The notes below the pieces were generated by a model that saw nothing but the letters and a program-made list of their open reading frames with translations, searched no databases and had not been told where the DNA came from. Of a stretch of 64,000 nt of DNA, positions 18,907-27,047 are shown in pieces. Both the position numbers and the translations under genes were made by a program. Source of the DNA: Brevundimonas sp. PAMC22021 (GTDB lineage Bacteria > Pseudomonadota > Alphaproteobacteria > Caulobacterales > Caulobacteraceae); NCBI RefSeq assembly GCF_019443405.1, contig NZ_CP080376.1, forward strand, positions 434,001 through 498,000, in the 5' to 3' direction. Every line of letters starts with the position of its first letter. Position 1 is the stretch's first letter.

Positions 18907-19410
18907 ATGGATGTCGCCGGGCCGCAAGAGGTCGATGTTCCCTTCGATCCGCTGGACGTGGTCGAATATGTGCTGACGGCCGAGAACCTGCCGTTCGATC
19001 GCACCGACGAGGGCGACCTCGCCTTCGCCATGGCCGGCGACTGGAAGGACTATGAGCTGTGGTTCGCCTGGCGGCCGGAGGGCGACTGCCTGCAGCTGTG
19101 CTGCGCGCTGGACCTGCGTGCGACCAAGAGCCGCCGCACCGCCGCCTATGAACTGGTCGGCATGATCAATCAGCGCACCTGGATGGGCCATTTCGAGGTC
19201 TGGGCCGAGGACGGCGAGATCGTCTTCCGCCACTCCCTGTCGGTGCCTCACGGCGAGCGCCCGACGCTGGCGCAGGCGGCGTCGATGATCGACGCGGCGA
19301 TGGAGGCGGCGGACCGCTACTATCCCGCCTTCGACTTCATGATCCGGGGCTCAAGGAAGCCGCAGGAGGCGATCGACGCCTGCCTGTTCGAGACGGTGGG
19401 CACCGCCTGA
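18907..19410 (+). CDS. YbjN domain-containing protein
   Basis: A 167-residue cytoplasmic protein of the YbjN family, with no signal peptide or membrane segment. Typical features are the early DVVEYVLTAENLPFDRTDEGDLAFA segment pattern and the later SRRTAAYELVGMINQRTWMGHFEVW region. The family resembles type III secretion chaperones in fold; its members have varied, poorly defined roles. The ATG at 18907 has aggacgag upstream; a GTG 45 bases earlier is in frame but overlaps the putative control site. The stop shares one base with the proC start, so the pair is coupled. Confidence 0.8.
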   Translation: MDVAGPQEVDVPFDPLDVVEYVLTAENLPFDRTDEGDLAFAMAGDWKDYELWFAWRPEGDCLQLCCALDLRATKSRRTAAYELVGMINQRTWMGHFEVWAEDGEIVFRHSLSVPHGERPTLAQAASMIDAAMEAADRYYPAFDFMIRGSRKPQEAIDACLFETVGTA

Positions 19411-20207
19411 TGTCGGACGGCCCGGTGGTCCTGCTGGGCTGCGGTCGGCTGGGTTCGGCCATTCTGGAAGGCTGGCTGCTGACGAACGCCGTGGCGCCCA
19501 CGGACATCGTCGTGCTGACGCCGTCAGAGAAGCCCGCGGCCGAAGTGGCTCGGGACGGGGGCGCGACGATCAATCCGCCGCTGGAGACGCTGCGCGAGGC
19601 GCGCTGCGTCGTGATCGCCGTCAAGCCGGCGATGTGGCGCGAGGCGCTTGCGCCGCTGTTGCCGCATCTGGGCGAACAGGCCGTGATCCTTTCGGTGATG
19701 GCCGGCGTCACGGCCCCGACCCTGGCGGAAGGCGTAGGTCCCTGGCCCATCGTGCGGGTGATGCCGACGACGGGCGTCGCGCGCGGGCGCGGTGTGGCGA
19801 CCGTCTATGCCGCCGACGCCGAGGCGCGGGCGCTGGGGCGCGCGCTTTTCGCACCCATGGCCGTCACCGTCGATCTGCCCGACGAGGCCGCGATGGACGC
19901 CGCGACCGCCGTCGCCGGCTCGGGCGCGGCCTACTTCTACGCCATGACCGAGGCGCTGGCGCGAGGCGGCGAGGCGGCCGGGCTCGATGCGGATACGGCC
20001 CGCACCCTGGCCCGGGCGACGTTTGTGGCGGCCGCCGAAAGCGCCGGTGATGAGCCGCTGACCGAGCTGATCGGCCGCATCGCCTCGCCCGGCGGATCAA
20101 CCCGCGCCGGTCTGAACGTCATGGCCGAGGGCGGACGCATCGAGGCCCTGATGACAGAGGTCGTGGCCGCCGCCGTCCGTCGCAACCGTGAAATGGGCCA
20201 GAACTAG
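19410..20207 (+). CDS. proC: Pyrroline-5-carboxylate reductase
   Basis: ProC (265 residues) catalyses the last step of proline synthesis with NAD(P)H. The Rossmann motif LLGCGRLGSAILEGW opens the protein; AVKPAMW and SVMAGV follow. The signature near the C-terminus (TELIGRIASPGGSTRAGL) carries the substrate-binding residues. Start overlaps the stop of the YbjN-family gene (TGATG). This YbjN-ProC order recurs in alphaproteobacteria by my recollection. Confidence 0.95.
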   Translation: MSDGPVVLLGCGRLGSAILEGWLLTNAVAPTDIVVLTPSEKPAAEVARDGGATINPPLETLREARCVVIAVKPAMWREALAPLLPHLGEQAVILSVMAGVTAPTLAEGVGPWPIVRVMPTTGVARGRGVATVYAADAEARALGRALFAPMAVTVDLPDEAAMDAATAVAGSGAAYFYAMTEALARGGEAAGLDADTARTLARATFVAAAESAGDEPLTELIGRIASPGGSTRAGLNVMAEGGRIEALMTEVVAAAVRRNREMGQN

Positions 20208-20214
20208 GCTTGGG

Positions 20215-20727
20215 CTAGAGGTCGCCCTCGGCGATCTTGCGCGCCACCCGGTCGAACACGCGATCGGCCTCCCACCAGGTGGTGAAGCCGTAGACCTCGG
20301 CCAGGCTGGTGTTGAAGCGGTCATAGGCGAACGGCAGGCGGCGGCCATCTGCCGTGACGATCTCGCCCTCCACGGCCGCGCCGCCGACGCTGATGCTGCG
20401 GATGCGATCCAGCCCAGGCTTGTCCGACAGCTGCTGCAACGTGGGCCGGTTCGGCTTCAGGTCCGTCAGCACCAGGCTGACCGTGGCGGCGTTCAGGTCG
20501 TTGCGGCGCGCCAAGGCCTCGCGCACCTCTTCAGCCAGGCGATCCGCCTGATCCTGCACCTCGCGCGGGCCCAGATCCTCGATCTGTTCCTGCAACCTGG
20601 GGCCAAGGGTGGTGGTGACGTTCGGCGCCTGGGCCTGGGCCTGGGTCTGGGCCTGGGTCTGGGCGTGGGCGACGGTAGCAAGCGCGATCACGGCGGCGGC
20701 CGGCGCAAGAAAGGCGAGGGGTCTCAT
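20215..20727 (-). CDS. Exported protein of unknown function with QA/QT repeat
   Basis: A 170-residue protein with a clear signal peptide (RPLAFLAPAAAVIALATVAHA) and cleavage near AHA-QT. Right after the cleavage site comes a Gln-Ala/Gln-Thr repeat encoded by a 6-base tandem repeat. The remaining part has an acidic helix (QEQIEDLGPREVQDQADRLAEEVREAL) and a folded-looking C-terminus with FTTWWEADRVFDRVARKI. I do not recognise the family. It lies 69 bp downstream of the histidine kinase gene, so it may be transcribed with that pair. Periplasmic location is inferred. Confidence 0.7.
   Translation of the reverse strand: MRPLAFLAPAAAVIALATVAHAQTQAQTQAQAQAPNVTTTLGPRLQEQIEDLGPREVQDQADRLAEEVREALARRNDLNAATVSLVLTDLKPNRPTLQQLSDKPGLDRIRSISVGGAAVEGEIVTADGRRLPFAYDRFNTSLAEVYGFTTWWEADRVFDRVARKIAEGDL
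20627..20668. repeat. Hexanucleotide tandem repeat (seven units)
   Basis: Seven consecutive 6-base units of gcctgg or close variants lie within the exported-protein gene. Two codons per unit mean that slippage would add or remove Gln-Ala or Gln-Thr dipeptides without a frameshift. Confidence 0.7.
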
Positions 20728-20796
20728 GGTGGATCTCCGACAAAGCCCTGTCTGCGTAAGAGATGCGCCTTCGACCGCCTCTTCGCCAGTCCTCGC

Positions 20797-22143
20797 TCAG
20801 CCGGGCAGCCGGATCTCGGCCTTCAGCCCGCCCAGGTCGCTGCGGCCCAGGGTGATCTCTCCGCCATGACCACGCGCCACGTCGCGCGCGATGGCCAGGC
20901 CCAGGCCCACGCCCTTGCGGTTTTGGTTGCGGCTGTCGTCCAGACGCGAAAAGGGGCGAAAGGCGTCCTCGTACATCGCCTCGGGTATGCCCGGCCCATC
21001 GTCCTCGACCCCGATCTCGAGCCCGCCGGAAGGCAGAGGGCGCGCCGACAGCCGCACATGCTCGCCGTGCGCCGCCGCATTGCCGGCCAGATTGGTCAGC
21101 GCCCGTTTGAACGCCAGCGGGCGCAGCGGCGCGGTCAGCCCCGGCGAAACCTGCACCTCCACCTCGGCTCCCGCCCGACGCGCATCGTCGGCCACGGCGT
21201 TCAACAGATCCGCCAGAGCGACGGCCTGTGTGTCCTCGCCCGCCTCTCCCCGCGCGAAGGCGAGGTATTCGTCGATCATGTGCTCCATCTCGTCCAGGTC
21301 GCCGCGCATGGCGTCCTGGCGCTTGAAGGGCGGAGCCAGCGCCAGTTCCAGCCGCAGGCGCGTCAGCGGCGTGCGCAGGTCGTGGCTGACCGAGGCCAGC
21401 ATGGCCGTGCGCTGGTCGATGTGGCGCTGGATGCGGTCCCGCATCGCCAGGAATGCGGTCGCCGCCTGACGCACCTCGCGCGCGCCGTGCGGCTTGAAGC
21501 GCGGCACGCTTTCGCCCCGTCCGAACGCCTCGGCCGCATCGGCAAGCCGCTCGATGGAGCGCACCTGGTTGCGGATGAACAGGATCGCCACCCCCATCAG
21601 CAGGATGGTCGCCACCGTCAGCCACAGCACGAAGATGTGCGCCTGTGTCGCCACCGCCCGCTCTCGCGGCGCGATGAAACGCAGGACGCCGCCCGGCTCC
21701 TGCACCTGGATGTCGATGTAGGCGGGGTAGCGGGTGGTGTCGAACCAGTAGGGGCGGTCCAGCCGGCCTTGCAGCGCCCGCTCCATCACCCGATCGACCA
21801 CGCCGATGGCCCCGCGCCGCGTCTCTGTGGGCAGGGTCCGGTCTTCCTGGTAGGCGACCGACAACTGCATGGCGCGCTCGGCCCGGTCGGCGATCACCGC
21901 CATGTTGGCCGGCGTCGGATCGTCCTCATAGGACTGAACCGCCCAGGCGATATCGCCGGCCAGTCCTTCCGACAGGCGCGCGGTCACCGTCTGCCAATGG
22001 GCGTCGAAGAAGACCCAGGTGACCGCGATCTGCATCGCCAGCACCGGCAACACGATGATCAGCAGCGACCGACCCCACAGCGAGGTCGGCAGCCGCCGCT
22101 TCAGAAAGCGCGGCCACAGGTTCAGCCGCCGGCGCAGCCGCAT
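20797..22143 (-). CDS. EnvZ-like sensor histidine kinase
   Basis: A 448-residue inner-membrane sensor kinase. Transmembrane segments are at about 26-46 and 169-191, with a periplasmic domain of roughly 120 residues between. A HAMP linker and the dimerisation/phosphoacceptor helix follow (SVSHDLRTPLTRLRLEL, His254). The ATPase domain has N-box NLAGNAAAHG, G1 DDGPGIPEA and G2 GVGLGLAIARD. One base separates it from the regulator stop, so they form a co-translated pair. EnvZ-type architecture; the signal is unknown. Confidence 0.93.
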   Translation of the reverse strand: MRLRRRLNLWPRFLKRRLPTSLWGRSLLIIVLPVLAMQIAVTWVFFDAHWQTVTARLSEGLAGDIAWAVQSYEDDPTPANMAVIADRAERAMQLSVAYQEDRTLPTETRRGAIGVVDRVMERALQGRLDRPYWFDTTRYPAYIDIQVQEPGGVLRFIAPRERAVATQAHIFVLWLTVATILLMGVAILFIRNQVRSIERLADAAEAFGRGESVPRFKPHGAREVRQAATAFLAMRDRIQRHIDQRTAMLASVSHDLRTPLTRLRLELALAPPFKRQDAMRGDLDEMEHMIDEYLAFARGEAGEDTQAVALADLLNAVADDARRAGAEVEVQVSPGLTAPLRPLAFKRALTNLAGNAAAHGEHVRLSARPLPSGGLEIGVEDDGPGIPEAMYEDAFRPFSRLDDSRNQNRKGVGLGLAIARDVARGHGGEITLGRSDLGGLKAEIRLPG

Positions 22144-22144
22144 C

Positions 22145-22882
22145 TCAGTCGGGCGCCAGCATGTAGCCGACCCCGCGCACGGTCTGGAGGTAGCGCGGGT
22201 TCTTCGGGTCGGCCTCCAGCTTGCGGCGCAGGCGCGTAACCTGAACGTCCACCGCCCGGCCGGTGATGTCGGCGGTGTCCGGCGACAGGCTCATCCGCTC
22301 GACCGGCGCGTGCGCATGCAGGGCCAGGGTCTTCAGCAGTTGCGCCTCCGCCTCGGTCAGCCGCTGCGGCGCGCCGTCGCGCGTCAGCTCCAGCCGCTCC
22401 ATGTCAAAGGTGGCCGCGCCCAGCCTGACCTCCTTGGGGCCGATCGGCTTGCCGCCGGTGCGCCTCAGGATCGCGTCGATCCGCAAGGCCAGCTCGCGCG
22501 GCTCGAACGGCTTGGACATATAGTCGTCGGCGCCCCGAGACAGGCCTTCGATCCGGTCGTTGGCGTCGCCACGCGCGGTCAGCAGCAGCACGGGCGTGCG
22601 CGACAGCTCGGCCTTGCCCCGCACCCAGCTGGTCAGGTCCAGGCCGCTCTCGCCCGGCATCATGATGTCCAGCACCACCAGGTCGAACTCGATCAGCTCC
22701 ATCAGCCGCCGCGCCGCCGCCGCGTGCGCCGCGCCCGTGACGCGATAGCCCTCGCGCGCCAGGAACTCCTTCAGCAGTTCGCGGATGCGGTCGTCGTCGT
22801 CGACGATCAGCAGGTGACGGCCCACGCCCGGCCCGGCGACCGGACCCGAGCGGCCGTAGGGGCGCGAATCGGTCATGCTCAT
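22145..22882 (-). CDS. OmpR-family response regulator
   Basis: A 245-residue response regulator: receiver domain at about 22-140 (LIVDDDDRIRELL, phosphoacceptor Asp72 in VVLDIMMPG, conserved Lys in YMSKPFEP) and a winged-helix domain (VQVTRLRRKLEADPKNPRYLQTVRGVGY pattern). It pairs with the EnvZ-like kinase immediately downstream. An in-frame ATG two codons in is an alternative start. The N-terminus has an unusual Gly/Pro-rich lead of about 20 residues. Confidence 0.94.
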   Translation of the reverse strand: MSMTDSRPYGRSGPVAGPGVGRHLLIVDDDDRIRELLKEFLAREGYRVTGAAHAAAARRLMELIEFDLVVLDIMMPGESGLDLTSWVRGKAELSRTPVLLLTARGDANDRIEGLSRGADDYMSKPFEPRELALRIDAILRRTGGKPIGPKEVRLGAATFDMERLELTRDGAPQRLTEAEAQLLKTLALHAHAPVERMSLSPDTADITGRAVDVQVTRLRRKLEADPKNPRYLQTVRGVGYMLAPD

Positions 22883-22964
22883 CGGGCGGGTCCTTCACAT
22901 GAGGCGTTGACCTCGGCGGCGCCCGGGGCTCTAACCCCTGAAGGTTTCCGGGAGATGTTCTTCA

Positions 22965-23843
22965 ATGGCCTTCGTTCCTTTCGACGACCGTGACGGCTGG
23001 ATCTGGTTCGACGGCGATTTCGTGCCCTGGCGGGACGCGAAAACGCACATTCTGACCCATGGCCTGCACTACGGCTCGTCGGTGTTCGAGGGCGAGCGTA
23101 TGTACGGCGGCGAAATCTTCAAGCTGACGCCCCATACGGAGCGGCTGAAGCGGTCCGCCAACCTGCTCGACTTCGATATTCCGTACAGCGTGGCCGAAAT
23201 CGACGCTGCCTGCAACGCGACCTGCGCCAAGATGGGCCTGACGGACTGCTATGTGCGCCCCGTCGCCTATCTGGGACCGGAACAGACCAGCGTCTCGGCC
23301 CTGAACAACAAGCCGCACCTGGCCATCGCCGTGTGGGACTGGCCCAGCTACTTCGACCCGGCGGTGAAGGCGCAGGGTATCCGGCTGGAATGGGCCAAGT
23401 GGCGCCGCCCCGACCCGGCGACGGCTCCGACCACCGCCAAGGCGGCGGGCCTCTACATGATCTGCACCATGTCCAAGAACGCGGCGGAGAAGCGCGGCTT
23501 CGCCGACGCCCTGATGCTGGACTGGCGCGGCTATGTGGCCGAAGCCACCGGCGCCAACGTCTTTTTCGTGCGCGACGGCGTGATCCACACCCCGCGCGTG
23601 GATTTCATCCTGGACGGCATCACCCGCCAGACGGTGCTGGAGATCGCCGCCGAGAAGGGCGTCGAAGTCCAGGTGCGCGACATCCTGCCGGAAGAACTGT
23701 CCACCTTCAGCGAATGCTTCCTGACCGGCACGGCGGTCGAGGTCACGCCGGTGCGTGAGGTCGGCGACTACACCTTCACCCCCGGCGCCCTGTCGCTGGA
23801 GCTGATGGAGCACTACGGCAAGCTGGTCCGCCGCCAGCTGTAG
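22965..23843 (+). CDS. ilvE: Branched-chain amino acid aminotransferase
   Basis: A 292-residue class IV (fold-type IV) PLP aminotransferase that interconverts branched-chain amino acids and their 2-oxo acids. The early THGLHYGSSVFEGER motif, PLP Lys159 in TAKAAGLYM, the YVAEATGANVFFV segment and the phosphate-binding LTGTAVEVTPV near the end fit IlvE. A D-amino acid transaminase is less likely given the length and motif set. The coding region ends at a TAG that is also the edge of a palindromic repeat. Confidence 0.93.
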   Translation: MAFVPFDDRDGWIWFDGDFVPWRDAKTHILTHGLHYGSSVFEGERMYGGEIFKLTPHTERLKRSANLLDFDIPYSVAEIDAACNATCAKMGLTDCYVRPVAYLGPEQTSVSALNNKPHLAIAVWDWPSYFDPAVKAQGIRLEWAKWRRPDPATAPTTAKAAGLYMICTMSKNAAEKRGFADALMLDWRGYVAEATGANVFFVRDGVIHTPRVDFILDGITRQTVLEIAAEKGVEVQVRDILPEELSTFSECFLTGTAVEVTPVREVGDYTFTPGALSLELMEHYGKLVRRQL

Positions 23844-23925
23844 GATCATCTCTCCTCCCCATCGCTCAGCGGTGGGGAGGTGAACCGACGGTGCAGCCGA
23901 CGGCACGGAGGGTCAGTCGCCAGAG
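23841..23925. repeat. Palindromic intergenic repeat, copy 1 (after ilvE)
   Basis: Starts at the ilvE stop with TAGGATCATCT, followed by a hairpin with 7-bp arms (23854-23860 and 23874-23880) and a short GC-rich tail. The same 11-base start follows dxs at 50194, and the CCTCCCC/GGGGAGG hairpin recurs there and before the ileS end. Confidence 0.7.
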
Positions 23926-23934
23926 GCTTCCGCG

Positions 23935-23955
23935 ATGTACCCGTTCTTGGTACAT
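23935..23955. promoter_or_regulatory. Palindromic operator of the ParDE module
   Basis: Perfect 7-base arms (ATGTACC at 23935-23941, GGTACAT at 23949-23955) surround a 7-base spacer, 24 bases before the parD start. ParD proteins bind such palindromes to autoregulate; the assignment is by position and symmetry. Confidence 0.65.
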
Positions 23956-23979
23956 GAGGCTCCATCAGGAGCGCCGCAC

Positions 23980-24219
23980 ATGAGCCGAAACACATCCGTG
24001 TCTCTGGGCCAGCATTTCGCCGGCTTCATCGATGGTCAGGTTCAGTCGGGCCGCTACGGCTCCGCCAGCGATGTGGTGCGCGCGGGCCTTCGGCTTCTGG
24101 AGGAGCATGAGGCCAGGATCCAGGCGCTTCAAGCGGCGCTGCTTGAAGGAGAGCGTTCAGGCGAGCCGCAACCGTTCGACTTCGACGCCTTCAAGGCCGG
24201 CAAGCGCGCCTCGCGTTGA
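23980..24219 (+). CDS. parD: ParD-family antitoxin
   Basis: A 79-residue ribbon-helix-helix antitoxin. The N-terminal SRNTSVSLGQHFAGFIDGQVQSGRYGSASDVVRAGLRLLEE pattern is typical of ParD/CopG-like proteins; the acidic and then basic C-terminal tail (EPQPFDFDAFKAGKR) would wrap the toxin. The start at 23980 has AGGAG six bases upstream. The palindrome just ahead is the likely binding site. The gene overlaps the toxin start. Confidence 0.92.
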   Translation: MSRNTSVSLGQHFAGFIDGQVQSGRYGSASDVVRAGLRLLEEHEARIQALQAALLEGERSGEPQPFDFDAFKAGKRASR

Positions 24220-24509
24220 CAGTGAAGTCGCTCGCCTTCACGCCGGCCGCCGTCGCGGACCTAGACGCCATCTGGGACTATACGGCCGAACACTGGAGCG
24301 CGGACCAGGCCGACCGCTACATCGACGGGCTCCGTGATGTCTGCCTGGAGCTTGCGGATGGAACACGGACAGGGCGGGTTGTGGAGGTTCGGCCTGGTTA
24401 TCTGAAGCAAGCAGTCGGATCGCACATGATCTACTTCCGCCTCGGTGACGGCCGGGTCCAAGTCATGCGCATCCTTCACCAGAGCATGGATGTCGCTCGA
24501 CGGCTCTAG
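24216..24509 (+). CDS. parE: ParE-family toxin
   Basis: A 97-residue RelE/ParE-superfamily toxin with the usual FTPAAVADLDAIWDYTAEHW start, GLRDVCLELADGTRTGR and the C-terminal SHMIYFRLGDGRVQVMRILHQSMDV. ParE members poison DNA gyrase by family knowledge. The start is either TTG 24216, overlapping the parD stop, or GTG 24222 inside the overlap zone; both imply translational coupling. Two GC-rich hairpins without a T-run follow the gene. Confidence 0.92.
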   Translation: MTVKSLAFTPAAVADLDAIWDYTAEHWSADQADRYIDGLRDVCLELADGTRTGRVVEVRPGYLKQAVGSHMIYFRLGDGRVQVMRILHQSMDVARRL

Positions 24510-24550
24510 CCTCGCCGCAGGAAGGCGAGGGTCGGAGTCTCTGCGACCCC
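24510..24550 (+). other. Tandem hairpins after parE
   Basis: A 7-bp perfect stem (24510-24516 with 24524-24530) is followed by a partly overlapping second stem formed by gggtcg and cgaccc. No T-run is present, so termination would have to be Rho-dependent; a role is unproven. Confidence 0.35.
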
Positions 24551-24613
24551 TTGCCACGGGGGCTGCATTGCCCTTCAAGCGACGCCTCAGCGCCGGTCGA
24601 GGGATTGCCGTTC

Positions 24614-25888
24614 ATGTTCAACCTCCTGAACCTCCAGAGCCTGCTCGGCCTGGTCGTCATTGTCGCGGTCTGCTGGGCGATTTCGGAGAACCGCAAGGCG
24701 TTTCCCTGGCGGCTGACGCTGGGCGCGATCGGGGTGCAGGCGGCGCTGATCCTGGCTTTGTTCGCCATTCCCGGATCGCAGGGCGTGCTGGCGGCGGTGA
24801 CCGGCGCGGTGGACGGTCTGGCCAGGGCGACGGCGGAGGGGACGCAGTTCGTGTTCGGCTATCTGGCCGGCGGCGATCAGCCCTATCCGGTGCAGAACCA
24901 AGGCGCCCTGTTCACCTTCGCCTTCAACGTCCTGCCGCTTATCCTGGTGATCTCGGCCCTGTCGGCGCTGTTGTGGCACTGGCGCATCCTGAAGTGGCTG
25001 ACGCTGGCGTTCGGCTTTCTGTTCCAGAAGACCATGGGCCTGGGCGGCGCCTCGGCGCTGGCGGTCGCGGCCAACATCTTCCTGGGGATGATCGAAAGCC
25101 CCATCGTCATCCGCGCCTATCTCGACAAGCTGACGCGGTCGGAGATCTTTCTGATGATGGTGGTGGGGCTGGCGACGGTGGCCGGCTCGACCATGGTGGC
25201 CTACGCCTCGATCCTGGCGCCGGTGCTGCCGAACGCGGCCGGCCATGTGCTGGTGGCCTCCATCGTCTCGGCCCCGGCGGGGGTGCTGCTGGCCCGGATC
25301 ATCATCCCGGAGACGCCGGGCATGGGCGGGGCGGTGGCCGACTACAACTCGGCGCTGAAGTACGACAGCGCCATCGACGCCATCGTCAAGGGCACGGCAG
25401 ATGGCCTGATGGTGGTGCTGAACATCTCGGCGGTGCTGATCGTGTTCGTGGCCTTTGTGGCCCTGGTCAACGTCATGCTCGGCGGCTTCGTGGTCGGGGG
25501 CGAGGCGCTGACGGTCGAGCGCATCCTGGGCTTCGTCTTCGCCCCGATCGCCTGGCTGATCGGGGTGGAATGGCCACAGGCGGGCGTCGCCGGCTGGCTC
25601 TTGGGCGTCAAGCTGACGCTGACCGAGTTCGTGGCCTTCATCAACCTGGGCCAGGTCCCGGCCGAGGCGATGAATGAGCGGACGCGCATGCTGATGACCT
25701 ACGCCCTGTGCGGCTTCGCCAATATCGGCTCGGTCGGCATCACCGTGACCGGCCTGTCCGTTCTGATCCCCGAGCGCCGCGAAGAGGTTCTGGGTTTGGT
25801 GTGGAAGGCGCTGTTCGCCGGCTTCCTGGCGACCTTGATGACGGCGGCGGTGGTCGGCGCCTTGCCGCCCGCCGTGTTCGGGCAGTAG
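24614..25888 (+). CDS. Concentrative nucleoside transporter (CNT/NupC family)
   Basis: A 424-residue polytopic inner-membrane protein of the CNT family, which imports nucleosides with H+ or Na+. Diagnostic pieces are GGASALAVAANIFLGMIESPIVIRAYL, SALKYDSAIDAIVKGTADGL and the C-terminal CGFANIGSVGI. The ATG at 24614 starts directly at the first hydrophobic segment; a longer frame upstream is translated from a GC-rich spacer. It stands alone, with a GST gene 29 bp later. Confidence 0.94.
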   Translation: MFNLLNLQSLLGLVVIVAVCWAISENRKAFPWRLTLGAIGVQAALILALFAIPGSQGVLAAVTGAVDGLARATAEGTQFVFGYLAGGDQPYPVQNQGALFTFAFNVLPLILVISALSALLWHWRILKWLTLAFGFLFQKTMGLGGASALAVAANIFLGMIESPIVIRAYLDKLTRSEIFLMMVVGLATVAGSTMVAYASILAPVLPNAAGHVLVASIVSAPAGVLLARIIIPETPGMGGAVADYNSALKYDSAIDAIVKGTADGLMVVLNISAVLIVFVAFVALVNVMLGGFVVGGEALTVERILGFVFAPIAWLIGVEWPQAGVAGWLLGVKLTLTEFVAFINLGQVPAEAMNERTRMLMTYALCGFANIGSVGITVTGLSVLIPERREEVLGLVWKALFAGFLATLMTAAVVGALPPAVFGQ

Positions 25889-25917
25889 CGTCCGGATCGC
25901 CCAAGGGAGACCTGTCG

Positions 25918-26538
25918 ATGAAGCTCTACACTTCCAACCGGGCGCCCAATCCGCGCCGCGTCCGCTGGGTCATGGCGGAGAAGGGCGTCACTGACGTCGA
26001 ACTGGTCGAGGTCGATATTCTGACTGGCGAGCACAGGCAGCCCGCCTATCGCGACAAGGTCGGGGTGCCGCACCTGCCGGCGCTGGAGCTGGACGACGGA
26101 ACCTGCATCTCGGAATCGGTCGCCATCTGCCGCTACATCGAGGCGATCCACCCCGAGCCCAACCTGTTCGGCCGCGACGCCCGCGAGCAGGCGATCATCG
26201 AGATGTGGACCCGCCGCTGCGAGTTCTACCTGGCCAATCCCCTGATGCTGAACGTGCGCCACAGCCACCCGGCGCTGGCGGCGCTGGAGGCGGTGCAGTC
26301 GCCGCACGTCGCCGACTACAACCGCGTGTCGGCCGAACGCTTCATGAAGACGCTGGACCGGCATCTGGAAGGGCGCGAGTTCGTGGTCGCCGATCGCTTC
26401 ACCATTGCCGACATCGTGGCCGTGGTCGGGCTCGATTTCGCCCGTCTGGTGCGCTACCGCCCGCCGGCCGAGTTCGAGAACCTCGCCCGCTGGCTCGAGG
26501 CCTGCCGCGCGCGGCCGGCGGCCCAGGCGGGCGCGTGA
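25918..26538 (+). CDS. Glutathione S-transferase family protein
   Basis: A 206-residue GST. The thioredoxin-like N-domain starts MKLYTSNRAPNPRRVRW and has GVPHLPALELDDGTCISESVAICRYIE with the cis-Pro and the Glu-Ser pair that bind glutathione. The alpha-helical C-domain contains RFTIADIVAVVGLDF. The catalytic Ser/Cys class cannot be fixed, but the SNRAPNP start suggests a bacterial beta/theta-like member. The stop overlaps the next gene's GTG start by four bases. Confidence 0.92.
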   Translation: MKLYTSNRAPNPRRVRWVMAEKGVTDVELVEVDILTGEHRQPAYRDKVGVPHLPALELDDGTCISESVAICRYIEAIHPEPNLFGRDAREQAIIEMWTRRCEFYLANPLMLNVRHSHPALAALEAVQSPHVADYNRVSAERFMKTLDRHLEGREFVVADRFTIADIVAVVGLDFARLVRYRPPAEFENLARWLEACRARPAAQAGA

Positions 26539-27047
26539 GCCAGGGCGCGGCGCCGCTGATCCTTACCCTGGCCTTCGAGCCCGCCGCGTTCGAACACTTC
26601 GACGCCCTTCGCCGCACCCACTTCCCAGAGCGCCTGAACCACATCCCGGCGCACCTGACCCTGTTCCACCACCTGCCCGGCGAGCGGCTGGATCCGGTGC
26701 TGGGCGCGCTGAAGGCTGAGGCGGGCGCTCAGGTGCGCTTCTCCGTCGGTGTCACCGGCCTGCGCAAGCTGGGGCGCGGCGTCGCCTACAGCCTGCATGC
26801 GCCGCCGCTGGATGCGCTGCGTGGCCGATTGGCGAACCGCTTCGCCGAGCATCTGACGCCGCAGGACCGCCAGGGCTTTCGCGCCCATGTCACGGTCCAG
26901 AACAAGGTCGATCCGAAAGAGGCCGGCGCTCTCCACGACCAACTCGCCGCTCGGTTCGTCCCCTGGTCGTTTCGGGCTGAAGGCCTGCTGCTGTGGCGCT
27001 ACCTCGGCGGGCCCTGGGAGCGGCTGGCCTTCCTGCCCTTCGCCTAG
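26535..27047 (+). CDS. 2'-5' RNA ligase-like 2H phosphoesterase
   Basis: A 170-residue protein with the two His-x-Thr motifs of the 2H phosphoesterase fold: HLTLFHHL near residue 38 and HVTVQNKV near residue 118. Family members hydrolyse or ligate 2',5' or cyclic phosphodiesters; the physiological substrate is unknown. GTG start overlaps the GST stop (GTGA). Its TAG shares the CTAG palindrome with the stop of the convergent thioesterase gene. Confidence 0.85.
   Translation: MSQGAAPLILTLAFEPAAFEHFDALRRTHFPERLNHIPAHLTLFHHLPGERLDPVLGALKAEAGAQVRFSVGVTGLRKLGRGVAYSLHAPPLDALRGRLANRFAEHLTPQDRQGFRAHVTVQNKVDPKEAGALHDQLAARFVPWSFRAEGLLLWRYLGGPWERLAFLPFA

Noticed and set aside
20188..22239. A 683-codon plus-strand frame
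   Set aside because: Lies opposite the histidine kinase and exported-protein genes; product is His/Arg/Gln-rich as expected of GC-rich antisense.
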